Origin: Arminella tubonensis
GTDB taxonomy: Bacteria; Pseudomonadota; Alphaproteobacteria; Rhizobiales; Rhizobiaceae
DNA length: 64,000 nt
Assembly: GCF_003240585.1 (NCBI RefSeq)
Contig: NZ_PCDP01000001.1
Location: forward strand, 434,001-498,000
Direction of reading: 5' to 3'
In this document: positions 10,325 through 19,199 of the stretch, one piece after another
Numbering within the stretch: the first letter of the stretch is position 1
Layout: each line of letters begins with the position of its first letter
Notes under the pieces: model-generated
What the model saw: only the letters and a program-made list of their open reading frames with translations
What the model was told of the DNA's origin: nothing
Database searches by the model: none
Made by a program: the position numbers and the translations under genes

Positions 10325-10573
10325 CTACATCGGTGCCTTCACGGTCACCTTGCGTGGCCGCTCGCCGTTTCCCTGGACGAGGACGGTAATAATGCAGCTG
10401 TCCCCGGAGGGCTGCACGGAAAGAAGCTGACCCCCTGTCTTGGCGACGACCTGTGCGGCAGCTTCACTGCAGTCATTGTTCGAGCGCGCGACAAATGTCG
10501 GCGTCGTGACCGGAAGCACAGCCGATCCCGCCATCGTTGCGATGACCGTTGCTACGCTCAAGAGTGATGCCAT
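10325..10573 (-). CDS. feuN: Small periplasmic protein, FeuN-like negative regulator of FeuPQ
   Basis: An 82-residue protein with an N-terminal signal peptide (about 1-24) and two cysteines (NDCSEA, DSCIIT) likely to form a disulfide in the periplasm. FeuN of Sinorhizobium is a small exported protein encoded directly upstream of feuP that holds FeuQ in check. Size, export signal and position here all match. The ATG at 10573 has a GGAAG ribosome site 8 bases upstream and is preferred over longer starts. The name rests on context as much as on sequence. Confidence 0.78.
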   Translation of the reverse strand: MASLLSVATVIATMAGSAVLPVTTPTFVARSNNDCSEAAAQVVAKTGGQLLSVQPSGDSCIITVLVQGNGERPRKVTVKAPM

Positions 10574-10706
10574 GCTCGATACTTCCACAAGGGACACTAA
10601 CTTGAGCGAATAGTTATCCAAACCCGCCTGAATGGCAAATGAATGGGCGGTAATTTTCCGCGCGTCCAGCGTGCGGCGGAATATTAATCCATTAAGCCTG
10701 ACGCTT

Positions 10707-10919
10707 TTAGCTGATCCTGATCGCTGCCGTAGCAATGACCCGCCCATAGATTGCCAAGATACCGCCGACAGCGCCGGTGATCGAAACGATCGAGTCAGCG
10801 ATTGCCGACTGATCGGTTGGATCGAGCTGAAACCCTTTCAGCTGCAATGCGAAGGCTGCCACCGCAAGAAGGCCACCCCATACGGTCTTTGAAAGATACC
10901 AGTGCTTGACGTCGTTCAT
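10707..10919 (-). CDS. Small holin-like membrane protein at the end of the GTA cluster
   Basis: A 70-residue protein with a charged N terminus (MNDVKHWYLSKTVWGG) and two hydrophobic segments (about 14-30 and 45-66), separated by a polar turn rich in Asp and Gln. Small proteins of this layout next to phage tail genes are often holins or holin-like. It starts 22 bases after the stop of the gp15-type gene with a strong AGAGGAG ribosome site, so it is probably the last gene of the transcript. A lysis role is inferred, not shown. Confidence 0.65.
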   Translation of the reverse strand: MNDVKHWYLSKTVWGGLLAVAAFALQLKGFQLDPTDQSAIADSIVSITGAVGGILAIYGRVIATAAIRIS

Positions 10920-10941
10920 GATGCACTCCTCTGGTTTAAAG

Positions 10942-13900
10942 CTAGAATGTGACGAGTGCCACCGCGGGAATGCCAAGCGGAATTCGCTGCCCCATCTGAT
11001 ATATCCGTATCTGCAGTTGCGTTTGGCGCTCGCCGAAGTCGGAGATTTCGTCAGCGGCGGCATAGCGCCAGGCCGGCCCAGTCACCTCGACCTGCCTCAG
11101 GACCTTGTCGCCCTTCAAAACCTCTATCCGGTAACGCTCAGAGGGCTCATCAAGCGGAATGTCAGGAGGTATCCAGTTATCCGCATCTACCCTGCCGCGC
11201 CTGATCCAAGTCATCAGGGCCGATCCGTCCAAACCGCGGCTGCCGCCGATATGGACCGGCGAGAGCGGCGTCTGGGCCCGCAACCCGGCTTCGAAAGCAA
11301 AGGGGCCGGCCATTCCGGTCGAGCCGGAGGCCTCGGCAATCCAATTAAGCTTAAGGCCCATCTCTTCATTCGCGACACCGATCGGCTGAACTGCATCGTC
11401 AAGCACGACGAGCGGCGCGCCGACGGCCGCTCCGGATGCCATCGCATCCTCCGTGCCAGCAAGGCCGCGCAAGAGACCGCGGAGCTGCCAGCGGGCAGCC
11501 ACAATCTCGTCTGCCTGCAGGAAGCAGCCGATTTCCCAGCTCCCGTTCGTGCAGAGGATTGCAAAGCGGTTGGAGCCATTGAGCAACGACAGCTCAACGG
11601 ACGACGACAGCCCTCCATATGGCAAATCCAGCACGATCGATTGCGACCAGTCGAAGCGACCGGTGACGCCTGGCACCAACGCGCTCGTGAGGCTGCCGAT
11701 CTGCGCCGGGCGCGCGAGCGTCACGCGGCTCGCATAGCCTTCGTTGGTCACCGATGCCGAGATCGAAACGGTGCGCCAGGGCTTTGCATAGACCGCCACA
11801 CGCGCGAAGCTTGCCGGATCCCCGGCCGTAAATTGCGGCAGGTCCATGAGTTCGACCAGGGGCGCGAAAATGTCGGATGCCATGCCGGCGCTTCGTTTGC
11901 CGGTCGTCGCGGTTATCGCGGCGCCACCTAGAAGCGGCACGATTTCACGGGCTTCGATCTTGCGCGACGTTCCGTCCTCGATCCGGGTAACGAGGAAACG
12001 GCCCTCCGGTCCACCGGCGATCGAGAGCACATCTCCCGGCTGCACGCCGATATCGGTCGGCGGCAGCGACAGGGTCAGCGAGCGGCGGGAAATCCGGTTG
12101 TCGCGCAGAAGGTTTTCGGCAGCAGCGTGCGCAGCCTCCTCGGGCAGAATGGCGCCGAGATCGTAGCGCAGGACACGGTTCGACGAGGACGGCGCCCGTC
12201 GGGAGCGGACGCTCGCCTGTTCATAGTCGTCAAGCGGGTCGTAGAAGGTGACGATCGCCTCGGTCGCATAGTCGCTGTCATGGCCGCGCGTCTCCTGCCA
12301 AAGCGGCTGGTTGTCGAGATCGACGAGCGCCGGGATTGGAATGGCAGGCAGGCTCGCTCGCGCACGAGACCGGAAGCGCAGCAGCGGCCCATCTTCGATA
12401 ACGTCGATCTGGAAAACCTCCAGCAGAGGAGCGATCAGGTTGCGCGCCGCAGCCACCTCGCCCTGAACATAGCCGGTCAGGTCGCCGCTGACTTCCGAAA
12501 CGTCGAAATCGGTGAAGTTCTGCTCGCGAAGAATGGCGGCGATGACATCGGCCAACGTTCCGGCGCCGAGCCTTCCGTTCAACCAGTGACCGGTCTGCCA
12601 ATTGGCACCGTCGCTCCAGACGGCGCTATTCTTCGGAAAGGCGGGATAAGGACGAGCATCCCAGGTCCAGACGAACATGTGATGCGGTTCGACCATGCCG
12701 CCCGCCGCGCCCCAATGATCGTGATGGGCCTCGAGAAAGCGGCGCTGCATGCTGTCTGCGCGGGTGCGGTTCGAGAAATAAGGTGCCGCCGATTCCACCG
12801 ATTTCGGGTCGAGGAAGACATTCGGCTGGTTGGCGCCCTTGTCTATCGCCGGGCAGCCGAGTTCGGTGAACCAGATCGGCTTTCCGCGTGGGGTCCATGC
12901 CGTCGGTTTCGACTTCTCGGCGTCGGCGACGCGTTCATAGTGTGGGTTGCTCCACCAGGACTCTATGTCCTTGTAGCGGTAGACCCAGGGCTTGCCGGCA
13001 AGCCCGTCGGCAATGGGCGAGCGGCGGCGGGCCGCCCGGTCGACCTCGCTGGCGTAGTACCAGTCGAAGCCTTCGCCGCTGGTGATCGCCGCGGTCATGC
13101 CAAGGAGATCGTCCGCCGTCCGATGGCCGTCCGGGCTCGGCGTCGAAAGATCCTCGTCGCGCCAATCGGCAAGCGGCATGTAATTGTCGATGCCGACAGC
13201 ATCGATCGCCTGGCATGCCCACAACGGATCGAGGTGGAAATAGACGTCGCCGCTGCCGTCGGCCGGATGATAGCCGAAATATTCGCTCCAATCGGCGCCA
13301 TATGTGAGTTTCGTAGCGGGACCGACGACAGAGCGAACGTCCGCCGCGAGCGTCGCGAGCGCTTCGACGAAGGGAAAACGGTCGGATCCATCGCGCAGTT
13401 GCGTCAATCCGCGCAGCTCCGAGCCGATGATGATGCCGTCGACACCACCGGCGGCCACGGCGAGATTGGCATAGTGCAACACCAGCCGCCTATAGCCCTG
13501 GTCGCCGCCTTGACAGCTGACCGACTGGCCTTTGACGACGAAGTCCTTTGCGGAGGCAGCACCGCAAAACGCCATGACCTGTGCTCTGGCGAGCGCACTG
13601 CGATCCGGCGTTCCGGGCAGGCCAATCGCGGGGAAACACGTGACCCGGCCGCGCCATGGGTAGGTCGACTGCTCACCGCTGCCGTAGGGATCGGCAAGGC
13701 CATTGCCGTCAGGGATATCCATCATCAGGAATGGGTAGAGATAGACCTTCAGTCCGCGCGCCCTAAGGTCGGCAATCGCCTGAAAGACGCTCGCGTCGTC
13801 GGGGGTTCCGCCATAGGCCGGGCCGCCTTCATTGCGGCTGATGAGATGGGCAGCTGCGCGCGGAATGCCGGAAACCGACCAGAGGCTGCTCTCGCCATCG

Positions 13901-14775
13901 CGCATATTCGTCTCAACACCCGGAACGACGCGGCAATTGCCGGCACGAAGGTCGGTGCCTAACCATGCGACGACCAGCGCTACGCTCTCGAGATTGGGGC
14001 AGACTGCCGTCAATTCGTCCAGCGATGCCTGCCAGTCAGTCGTGGCGGTCGATACGTTGCGGTTCATTGCGCGGGCGCTGCCGGCACCGGTTTTCTCGGT
14101 GACCTGTATCGTGCTGTAGCCATGTTCGGTGGCGCCCGGGATCAGCGTCACGGCGCGGATCTGGCTTTCCAGCCTGCCGATCGGCCGCACCACCTCGAAC
14201 TGGAAGAGCGGAATGCGATTGCCATAGCCGTCGAGCGGCAGGCGTTCGAAAACAACGTAGGCAAGCCCACGGTAGGCCGGCGCATTGCCTATACCCTGCT
14301 TCGCCTCGATTAGTGGATCGGGCTGCTGCGTTTCCGCTCCGGTATGGACGCGCATCTCGATCTGCGTCAGGTCGATCTCCTTGCCGTCGACCCAGACGCG
14401 ACGGACGCAGGCTATCGGCCCCTCGCTGAGGCCGATGGCAAGATTGGCGAAGTAGCGAAAGGTCTCGACCCGCGGCCCGCTCGCCTTGCCACCAGAGCGC
14501 TCCTTGGACACCGCCTCCTCGAAGCGGGTTGCCCAGATCAACGTGCCCCCGATGCGGGCTGTGCCGTACAGGCGGGTGACGGCGGTCCCTTCGTCGGCGC
14601 CGGGGATGCGCGCGGTCGAGAGATGAGTTCCCGATTTCGTCTGGCTGCCGTTGATCAGCGATTTATCGACGACGCTTCCGAGCATCGCGCCGGCCGCCCG
14701 GCCGAGCATCGCGCCGACAGGACCGAACACGCTGCCGAGGGCCGCGCCCGCCGCCTGGAATGCAATGGTTGCCAT
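10942..14775 (-). CDS. GTA gp15-type multidomain baseplate/host-specificity protein
   Basis: A 1277-residue tail-tip protein, close to the roughly 1300 residues of R. capsulatus GTA gp15. A glycine/alanine-rich hydrophobic start (about 1-35) precedes a tail-hub-like region. A TIM-barrel glycoside-hydrolase-like module lies at about 400-720 (GADWSEYFGYHP, WFTELGCPAID). A phage tail domain follows (about 780-960, with GYVQGEV), then beta-rich C-terminal domains. It would form the distal tail and receptor contact. The frame is intact. Unlike the usual tight arrangement, a 383-base gap separates it from gp14. Confidence 0.92.
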   Translation of the reverse strand: MATIAFQAAGAALGSVFGPVGAMLGRAAGAMLGSVVDKSLINGSQTKSGTHLSTARIPGADEGTAVTRLYGTARIGGTLIWATRFEEAVSKERSGGKASGPRVETFRYFANLAIGLSEGPIACVRRVWVDGKEIDLTQIEMRVHTGAETQQPDPLIEAKQGIGNAPAYRGLAYVVFERLPLDGYGNRIPLFQFEVVRPIGRLESQIRAVTLIPGATEHGYSTIQVTEKTGAGSARAMNRNVSTATTDWQASLDELTAVCPNLESVALVVAWLGTDLRAGNCRVVPGVETNMRDGESSLWSVSGIPRAAAHLISRNEGGPAYGGTPDDASVFQAIADLRARGLKVYLYPFLMMDIPDGNGLADPYGSGEQSTYPWRGRVTCFPAIGLPGTPDRSALARAQVMAFCGAASAKDFVVKGQSVSCQGGDQGYRRLVLHYANLAVAAGGVDGIIIGSELRGLTQLRDGSDRFPFVEALATLAADVRSVVGPATKLTYGADWSEYFGYHPADGSGDVYFHLDPLWACQAIDAVGIDNYMPLADWRDEDLSTPSPDGHRTADDLLGMTAAITSGEGFDWYYASEVDRAARRRSPIADGLAGKPWVYRYKDIESWWSNPHYERVADAEKSKPTAWTPRGKPIWFTELGCPAIDKGANQPNVFLDPKSVESAAPYFSNRTRADSMQRRFLEAHHDHWGAAGGMVEPHHMFVWTWDARPYPAFPKNSAVWSDGANWQTGHWLNGRLGAGTLADVIAAILREQNFTDFDVSEVSGDLTGYVQGEVAAARNLIAPLLEVFQIDVIEDGPLLRFRSRARASLPAIPIPALVDLDNQPLWQETRGHDSDYATEAIVTFYDPLDDYEQASVRSRRAPSSSNRVLRYDLGAILPEEAAHAAAENLLRDNRISRRSLTLSLPPTDIGVQPGDVLSIAGGPEGRFLVTRIEDGTSRKIEAREIVPLLGGAAITATTGKRSAGMASDIFAPLVELMDLPQFTAGDPASFARVAVYAKPWRTVSISASVTNEGYASRVTLARPAQIGSLTSALVPGVTGRFDWSQSIVLDLPYGGLSSSVELSLLNGSNRFAILCTNGSWEIGCFLQADEIVAARWQLRGLLRGLAGTEDAMASGAAVGAPLVVLDDAVQPIGVANEEMGLKLNWIAEASGSTGMAGPFAFEAGLRAQTPLSPVHIGGSRGLDGSALMTWIRRGRVDADNWIPPDIPLDEPSERYRIEVLKGDKVLRQVEVTGPAWRYAAADEISDFGERQTQLQIRIYQMGQRIPLGIPAVALVTF

Positions 14776-14981
14776 GAGTGTCTCTCTGAAATCGCCGCGA
14801 CCTGGACGTGCAAAATACTCCGCGTCGGTCGAATGAACCGCTTGCGTATGCTCTTTAAAATTGCATTCATGTAAAAGCTTGGAGAGCAGAAGCAGCAGGC
14901 ACCGCGCCAGCCGGTGCGTCGGCGAGGATAGGCCACGCCGACCGAGGTAACGGCCTTGCTCTCTGAGATGGAGGTGAGGTT

Positions 14982-15071
14982 ATGTGGTTGTTACCACTTG
15001 GCATCACGCTTAGCTTAAGAAAAACCCGGACGGGCTGGTTAATCACCGTCCGGGTACTGTTCGAAAGATAA
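14982..15071 (+). CDS. Candidate 29-residue hydrophobic/basic peptide, opposite to the GTA genes
   Basis: An ATG at 14982 opens 29 codons ending in TAA. The peptide starts MWLLPLGITLSL and then becomes basic (RKTRTGW), the layout of many small membrane-active toxins. A near-perfect Shine-Dalgarno (GGAGGTGA) ends four bases before the ATG, unusually strong for a chance ORF. A 10-base perfect hairpin lies within the coding sequence and could hide part of the message. I do not recognise the peptide. Translation is plausible; function is unknown. Confidence 0.4.
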   Translation: MWLLPLGITLSLRKTRTGWLITVRVLFER

Positions 15072-15106
15072 CCAAAACGGTGAGCGGAGTTAGCGCTTCG
15101 CTCACC
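15024..15106. repeat. Two adjacent perfect hairpins
   Basis: The first hairpin pairs 15024-15033 (ACCCGGACGG) with 15046-15055, ten base pairs with a 12-base loop. The second pairs 15079-15086 (GGTGAGCG) with 15099-15106, eight base pairs with a 12-base loop. Neither has a T-run on the side expected for an intrinsic terminator, so RNA structure or protein binding is as likely as termination. Confidence 0.65.
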
Positions 15107-15158
15107 ACTCCAAAATACCAGCGGTTGTCGTAATTTGCAAGGGAGCGAGGTCTTCAAT

Positions 15159-15596
15159 TCAACCCAGCGGAAATTCGAAGGCCGCCGCTACTTTGCGTTG
15201 CCACGAGGGCACGAGGGCAGAGCGTATCACTGCCGCCTGTTCGTAGGCGTGAATGAAATGCATGTCCTTGCAGAGAATGCCGGCGTGTTTCGCCGAACAA
15301 TCCGGCCGCCAGCGGAAGAGGAGCAAGTCGCCTGGCCGACCCTCCCCCTGCGGCACAGGGGCGCCGAAATAGCGGATTGCCGCCTGCATCAACCGATCCT
15401 CGCCGCTGCGTTCGGCCCAATCCGGCGCGTAGGGTCTCGGCAGTTCGGGCTCTGTACCGTAGAGTTCGCGCCAGATGCCGCGGATGAGCCCGAGGCAATC
15501 ACAGCCGATGTTTTTGGTCGAACCCTGGTGGCGATAGGGCGTGCCTGTCCAGCTCCCGGCGATCGAGAGTACGCGTGTGCGAATATCGTCGTTCAT
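15159..15596 (-). CDS. GTA gp14-type NlpC/P60 cell-wall peptidase
   Basis: A 145-residue cysteine peptidase that would cleave peptidoglycan stem peptides during particle entry. The catalytic cysteine lies in the motif IGCDCLGLIRG and the histidine in SAKHAGIL, with a third polar residue further on (FIHAYEQ). Size and motifs match the phage NlpC/P60 proteins of GTA clusters. The start at 15596 overlaps the end of the gp13 gene by four bases, which shows translational coupling. Confidence 0.92.
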   Translation of the reverse strand: MNDDIRTRVLSIAGSWTGTPYRHQGSTKNIGCDCLGLIRGIWRELYGTEPELPRPYAPDWAERSGEDRLMQAAIRYFGAPVPQGEGRPGDLLLFRWRPDCSAKHAGILCKDMHFIHAYEQAAVIRSALVPSWQRKVAAAFEFPLG

Positions 15597-16483
15597 GGAA
15601 ACAACGGGCTCCCGTCGTGCACGCTCGTTCCGTCCGCATAGGTGTAGGCGAAGTCGGAGCCAGGCATATGTGGAAAGCCGCGAAAATTCTGCGGATTTCC
15701 GAATTTCGAACGGCAGGTTGCAAAGGCCTTGTCGCAGCCGGCGATTAACGCCACCCGCTCGCCGACTGCAGGTGGAGGTGAAAGCGGCAGCCAGAGATTG
15801 ACCTGCGTGATCGCCCCCACCAGCGCTTGACTGTCGACGTCCACCGAGAACCCGGCATTGGCTCCGTCCAGGAAGAACAGTTTGCCGTGGGCGAAAAAGC
15901 CATCGGCGAAACCCGAAATGCCGGAGAGGCTCAGTCGCGTCGTATCGCTGACGGCGACAATCGTGCCTTCGGCCCGATATTGCGGACGGCCGAGGTCGAC
16001 CCCGCATCTGGCGTCGCCAAGCACGGCGTCGCAGCGCCTGGTGTAGATGCGGCCCTGCGGCTCGGCGAGACGGGCAGCAAAGCTGCGCAATTCCGCCTGG
16101 AATTGGCCGGTCTGCCGCGTCACCTCGCCGATCTCCTGTACTTTCAGAAGAAGATGCTGTTCAGGGGCTGCCCAATTGACGAGGTAGATCTCGACGCGGG
16201 CGCCGTCATAGAGGCCGGCGTTCAGGTCCGCCTCGGTGATGGCATCGCTGGAAAATCCGCCGGTGACATTGCTTGTCGAGGCCGGCAGGCCCGCTGCTTC
16301 CTCGCCGTCGCTGGCCGAAAATCCGCTCGCTGCGAGAAACAGCGTATCTACGAAGGCAAGGTCGTGGTCATGTTCGGTAAAGCCGAGCACCACGCCATCG
16401 CGCCGTTGCAGACGCCAGCAATGACACGTCGTCGTGGCACCGCCCGACAGGTGCGCTGCAAAGTCCTGGGCAATCTTTCTCAT
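15593..16483 (-). CDS. GTA gp13-type tail protein (DUF2163/BR0599 family)
   Basis: A 296-residue structural protein. The N-terminal half (from MRKIAQDFAAHLSGGATT) is the DUF2163 domain. The C-terminal part has the cysteine-containing motifs TRRCDAVLGDARCG and AGCDKAFATCRSKF that mark the BR0599 family. These cysteine motifs recall the iron-sulfur-binding tail-hub proteins of GTAs, which is inference. The start at 16483 overlaps the gp12 stop by four bases. It matches the length of the R. capsulatus protein. Confidence 0.92.
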   Translation of the reverse strand: MRKIAQDFAAHLSGGATTTCHCWRLQRRDGVVLGFTEHDHDLAFVDTLFLAASGFSASDGEEAAGLPASTSNVTGGFSSDAITEADLNAGLYDGARVEIYLVNWAAPEQHLLLKVQEIGEVTRQTGQFQAELRSFAARLAEPQGRIYTRRCDAVLGDARCGVDLGRPQYRAEGTIVAVSDTTRLSLSGISGFADGFFAHGKLFFLDGANAGFSVDVDSQALVGAITQVNLWLPLSPPPAVGERVALIAGCDKAFATCRSKFGNPQNFRGFPHMPGSDFAYTYADGTSVHDGSPLFP

Positions 16484-17121
16484 GGCAGAATCTCCATCAG
16501 CGGAATGGACGGAATGCGGCCCGCATTGAAGGCCGAGAGATTGATGTCGATGCGATCGGTGGCAAAGCGCACCGGCACATCGAATTCGAAGCCGGCCGAA
16601 ATGGTCATGCCCGACCGCGGGATTGCATCCGCCACGAACATCACCACGCCGGTGGCGGGATCGCACGAGAAACTCGGAGGCGCCAGCAGCACACCGTTGA
16701 CCGCGATCTTCACCGTGCCCACCGCCGGCTTGGCGATGGCACGGGTCGAGCGGCCGCCGGCATCGCCATAGGTCTTCGTCAGCTGGAACCGCCGGGTTGT
16801 GCCATCGCCGATGCCGACCACCTGATCGAGCGGTGTGACGGGCGCGCCGGGCCGACTGGAGGTCCAGTCGACCGGATCGCGAAAGCGGAAGCCGTAGAGT
16901 TCGCCGCTGCGGGCTTCGAAGAACTCCATGACCTCGAAGAGATCGCCGACGGAGCGGATGCCGGAGCCTGCGTCGTAGCTGCGGCGGGCGTCCTTCCAGC
17001 GGCTGTTGCGGGTCTCGCGTCCGTTGGAGAGGTTGACGACATCGGTGCGCCGCACCGGGCCGCCGCTTGTCGCCAGTGACAGCCGCTGGGGAAAGCGGAC
17101 TTCGTGAAATCCTGCGGTCAT
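16480..17121 (-). CDS. GTA gp12-type tail protein (DUF2460)
   Basis: A 213-residue tail protein of the DUF2460 family, recognised by the N-terminal FHEVRFPQRLSLATSGGPVRRTDVV and the YGFRFRDPVDW segment. It is thought to be part of the distal tail or hub. It begins at the ATG at 17121; longer upstream reading has no family similarity. It is coupled to gp13 by overlap. Upstream lies a 316-base gap with an inverted repeat and then the inserted lectin gene, instead of gp11. Confidence 0.92.
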   Translation of the reverse strand: MTAGFHEVRFPQRLSLATSGGPVRRTDVVNLSNGRETRNSRWKDARRSYDAGSGIRSVGDLFEVMEFFEARSGELYGFRFRDPVDWTSSRPGAPVTPLDQVVGIGDGTTRRFQLTKTYGDAGGRSTRAIAKPAVGTVKIAVNGVLLAPPSFSCDPATGVVMFVADAIPRSGMTISAGFEFDVPVRFATDRIDINLSAFNAGRIPSIPLMEILP

Positions 17122-17330
17122 GGTTGGTCCTTGGGACGTTTTGAAATTGAGAGAGCATCTATCGTCCGAACGTCGAGGCGACGCGGATGAACCTTCAACG
17201 CCGAGAAGGCCCTTGAGGCTGGCGAAGGATCGATAATGCAAGATCCGGACTATGGACCGGTGGGAAGGGGAGCAGGAATCAAGTGGCGCCGACGGCCTGT
17301 TCATCTCACGCGCCCTGCCGCAAGGAACCC

Positions 17331-17425
17331 CATCGACACCGATATTGCCGCTGTATTCTTCATACTTGCTTGATGGTTCAGCATGTTGAAGACCTTACGA
17401 CAGCAGGTAAATATCGGTGTCGATG
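17331..17425. repeat. Perfect 16-base inverted repeat downstream of the lectin gene
   Basis: CATCGACACCGATATT at 17331-17346 is the exact reverse complement of 17410-17425, separated by 63 bases. It lies directly after the stop codon of the lectin-like gene and before gp12. The rest of 17122-17437 shows no gene. It could be a long hairpin terminator, an end of an inserted segment or a recombination site. No U-run of a classical terminator is seen. Confidence 0.85.
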
Positions 17426-17437
17426 TTTATCGGCATA

Positions 17438-19081
17438 TCAGTAGCTAAAGCTTTTTCCGGGTATCGTCCAAATGTTGCCGACCAAGGCACATGACTGCAA
17501 ATTCAGGGTGCCGTCCGGAGCACCTTGCGCCAAACACAAGTTTCTGCTCGTTGCAACTATCTGAGTACCCAAAGGCGCCTTGTCTGGCTGTGTGAAGGTC
17601 CATTTCTGGTTGGCGGCATTCTGCACGCATGTCGCAAGGATCACCTTGTCACCGACGTCTTCGCCTTGGGCAGTCAGGCAATAATTGTTCTTGATCTGGA
17701 TCGTGCCAGCTGCTGACTGCACCCATAAATGGCTACTATATGATCCACCACCTACGCGCCTCATATCATCAAGTGTAGGACATGTTTGAAGTATTGCGTC
17801 GTTCGATCCGACCGGCGAGCCATCCGTCAAGCCAGCCTTCGTGGAAAGACACTTGCCGTCCGTCTTGAGCAGACCGGCGGCAGACTGATTCGGTCCCCCT
17901 ACTAGGGTTGCCTCGCCATTCTTGCCGCTCCCTACAGTAAAGAAACTTTCTGAACACCCCGCATTTGCACTTACATGTGGCGCCGGAACAATCACTCGCG
18001 TGCCGAATTGATCGAACGCCTGGATTTTGAATTTTACCTCCGTATGCGCGACGGATTCGCAGCTTGTGCGCTCGGAGTTCCAATCGAAATACTCGACCCA
18101 CTGGCTGATGGTGGTGACGGGCACGTCGGTTTTTTGATTGCCGACATAGATGCTGCCTATGTCGAACGAATCATGATTTGATCCAGGCGAAATATCCGTC
18201 ACGTTGCTTTTGTACCAACCCGCACCCAGCGCCGTATCTGCCGTTACTCGGAAGCGATAGATATGACCGGCCTGCCATTCGTAACGATAGCGACACTGCG
18301 CGCCTGAAGCGCCGTCGGTCGCGGTTTGACTGACCGTGCAATAGCTGCCTGCACCGATGCCCGCAGTCGCAGGCGTCCCTGGTCGCGCATCAGTTGCGCC
18401 CCACAGGCTAAAAAGGAATTGCTTGCCGTAACCTTCTGGGCCGGATGCCAACTCGGTCGATTGCAAGCCGGTGTAGCCACCGAGGCTGTCGATCTGGTTG
18501 GACCAAAAGACGTTGGAATTTGGTCCAGGATCTGTCTTGGGCGTGATGAAGAGATCCAGCTGCGCGACACTGGAGATGCCGGCAGGGAATGTCGTGTTGC
18601 TGTACAAACCCGGTGTTGATCCCAGTATCTCGCTGATGACCGGTACACTGATAGCGTCCGCGGTTGCCAAATTAGGGCTCTTGGCCGGGACAATCGAAAA
18701 AATGCGACGCTCACTCGGCGGCATCGATGCGACGGGTGGAACGTTCATGGTGAACCTGAAGGTACATGAGCCTTTCGCCGGGATCGATACCCCCGCGAGG
18801 ACCAAACTACCGGTTCTAGGCGCTACCCTGAAGCCGCCCCCGCACGCTGAGGGAAGATTCGCGGCGCTGAAACCGGACGGCATTCTGATCATCAGTCCAG
18901 CCTTGGCCAAAACATCCCCGTCGTTGGTCAGCGTCAACGTAGCATCGCTCTTGCCGCCGACAGGGAGCCAAGAATTGGGGAGCGTCAGCGCCGCCGTGCA
19001 ACTCGGAGACGCTGCATATGCAGACATCAGATTTAATAGCATGGTGAGAACCATCCCCGTGAGGCATGCTTGCTTCAACAT
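17438..19081 (-). CDS. Secreted protein with DUF3472-like and ricin-B lectin domains, inserted in the GTA cluster
   Basis: A 547-residue exported protein. Signal peptide: residues 1-24 (ending SAYAA). A DUF11-like immunoglobulin fold follows at about 27-125 with paired cysteines. Residues about 150-370 resemble a DUF3472-type carbohydrate-associated domain (QFLFSLWGATDARPG; ISQWVEYFDWNSER). The C-terminal 160 residues form a beta-trefoil of the ricin-B type, with repeated CLS/CLTAQG/CLAQG and QxW motifs (NQKWTF), which normally binds glycans. It separates gp11 from gp12, genes normally adjacent, and its base composition looks less GC-rich than its neighbours, consistent with acquisition. A palindrome (TACGTGCACGTA, 19126-19137) lies in its promoter region. 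Role is unknown; surface glycan binding is inferred. Confidence 0.78.
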   Translation of the reverse strand: MLKQACLTGMVLTMLLNLMSAYAASPSCTAALTLPNSWLPVGGKSDATLTLTNDGDVLAKAGLMIRMPSGFSAANLPSACGGGFRVAPRTGSLVLAGVSIPAKGSCTFRFTMNVPPVASMPPSERRIFSIVPAKSPNLATADAISVPVISEILGSTPGLYSNTTFPAGISSVAQLDLFITPKTDPGPNSNVFWSNQIDSLGGYTGLQSTELASGPEGYGKQFLFSLWGATDARPGTPATAGIGAGSYCTVSQTATDGASGAQCRYRYEWQAGHIYRFRVTADTALGAGWYKSNVTDISPGSNHDSFDIGSIYVGNQKTDVPVTTISQWVEYFDWNSERTSCESVAHTEVKFKIQAFDQFGTRVIVPAPHVSANAGCSESFFTVGSGKNGEATLVGGPNQSAAGLLKTDGKCLSTKAGLTDGSPVGSNDAILQTCPTLDDMRRVGGGSYSSHLWVQSAAGTIQIKNNYCLTAQGEDVGDKVILATCVQNAANQKWTFTQPDKAPLGTQIVATSRNLCLAQGAPDGTLNLQSCALVGNIWTIPGKSFSY

Positions 19082-19199
19082 AATTTCTCTCCTTGGTCGG
19101 GTCTGATGTCAGTTTTTCTGACTTTTACGTGCACGTAATCTGAGGCAAATTTGCCGGGAAACCTCGCGCTTCATGTTGAGGAAAGCGTACTTAAAACTG

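Larger units (their letters stand above)
14776..15158. other. Insert between GTA gp14 and gp15 genes
   Basis: This 383-base stretch has no minus-strand gene that I trust. It holds a short plus-strand reading frame at 14982-15071 with a strong ribosome site and two perfect hairpins (15024-15055 and 15079-15106). It interrupts two tail genes that are normally adjacent, which suggests an acquired segment. Confidence 0.6.

Noticed and set aside
12127..13962. 611-codon open frame on the plus strand
   Set aside because: It is the mirror of the gp15-type gene. High GC at third positions opens the antisense frame; there is no ribosome site and the protein is low-complexity Arg/Ala/Gly.
14867..15157. 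96-codon minus-strand frame between gp14 and gp15 genes
   Set aside because: Starts at TTG with no ribosome site and shows no protein-like pattern; the plus-strand micro-ORF in the same place has far better signals.
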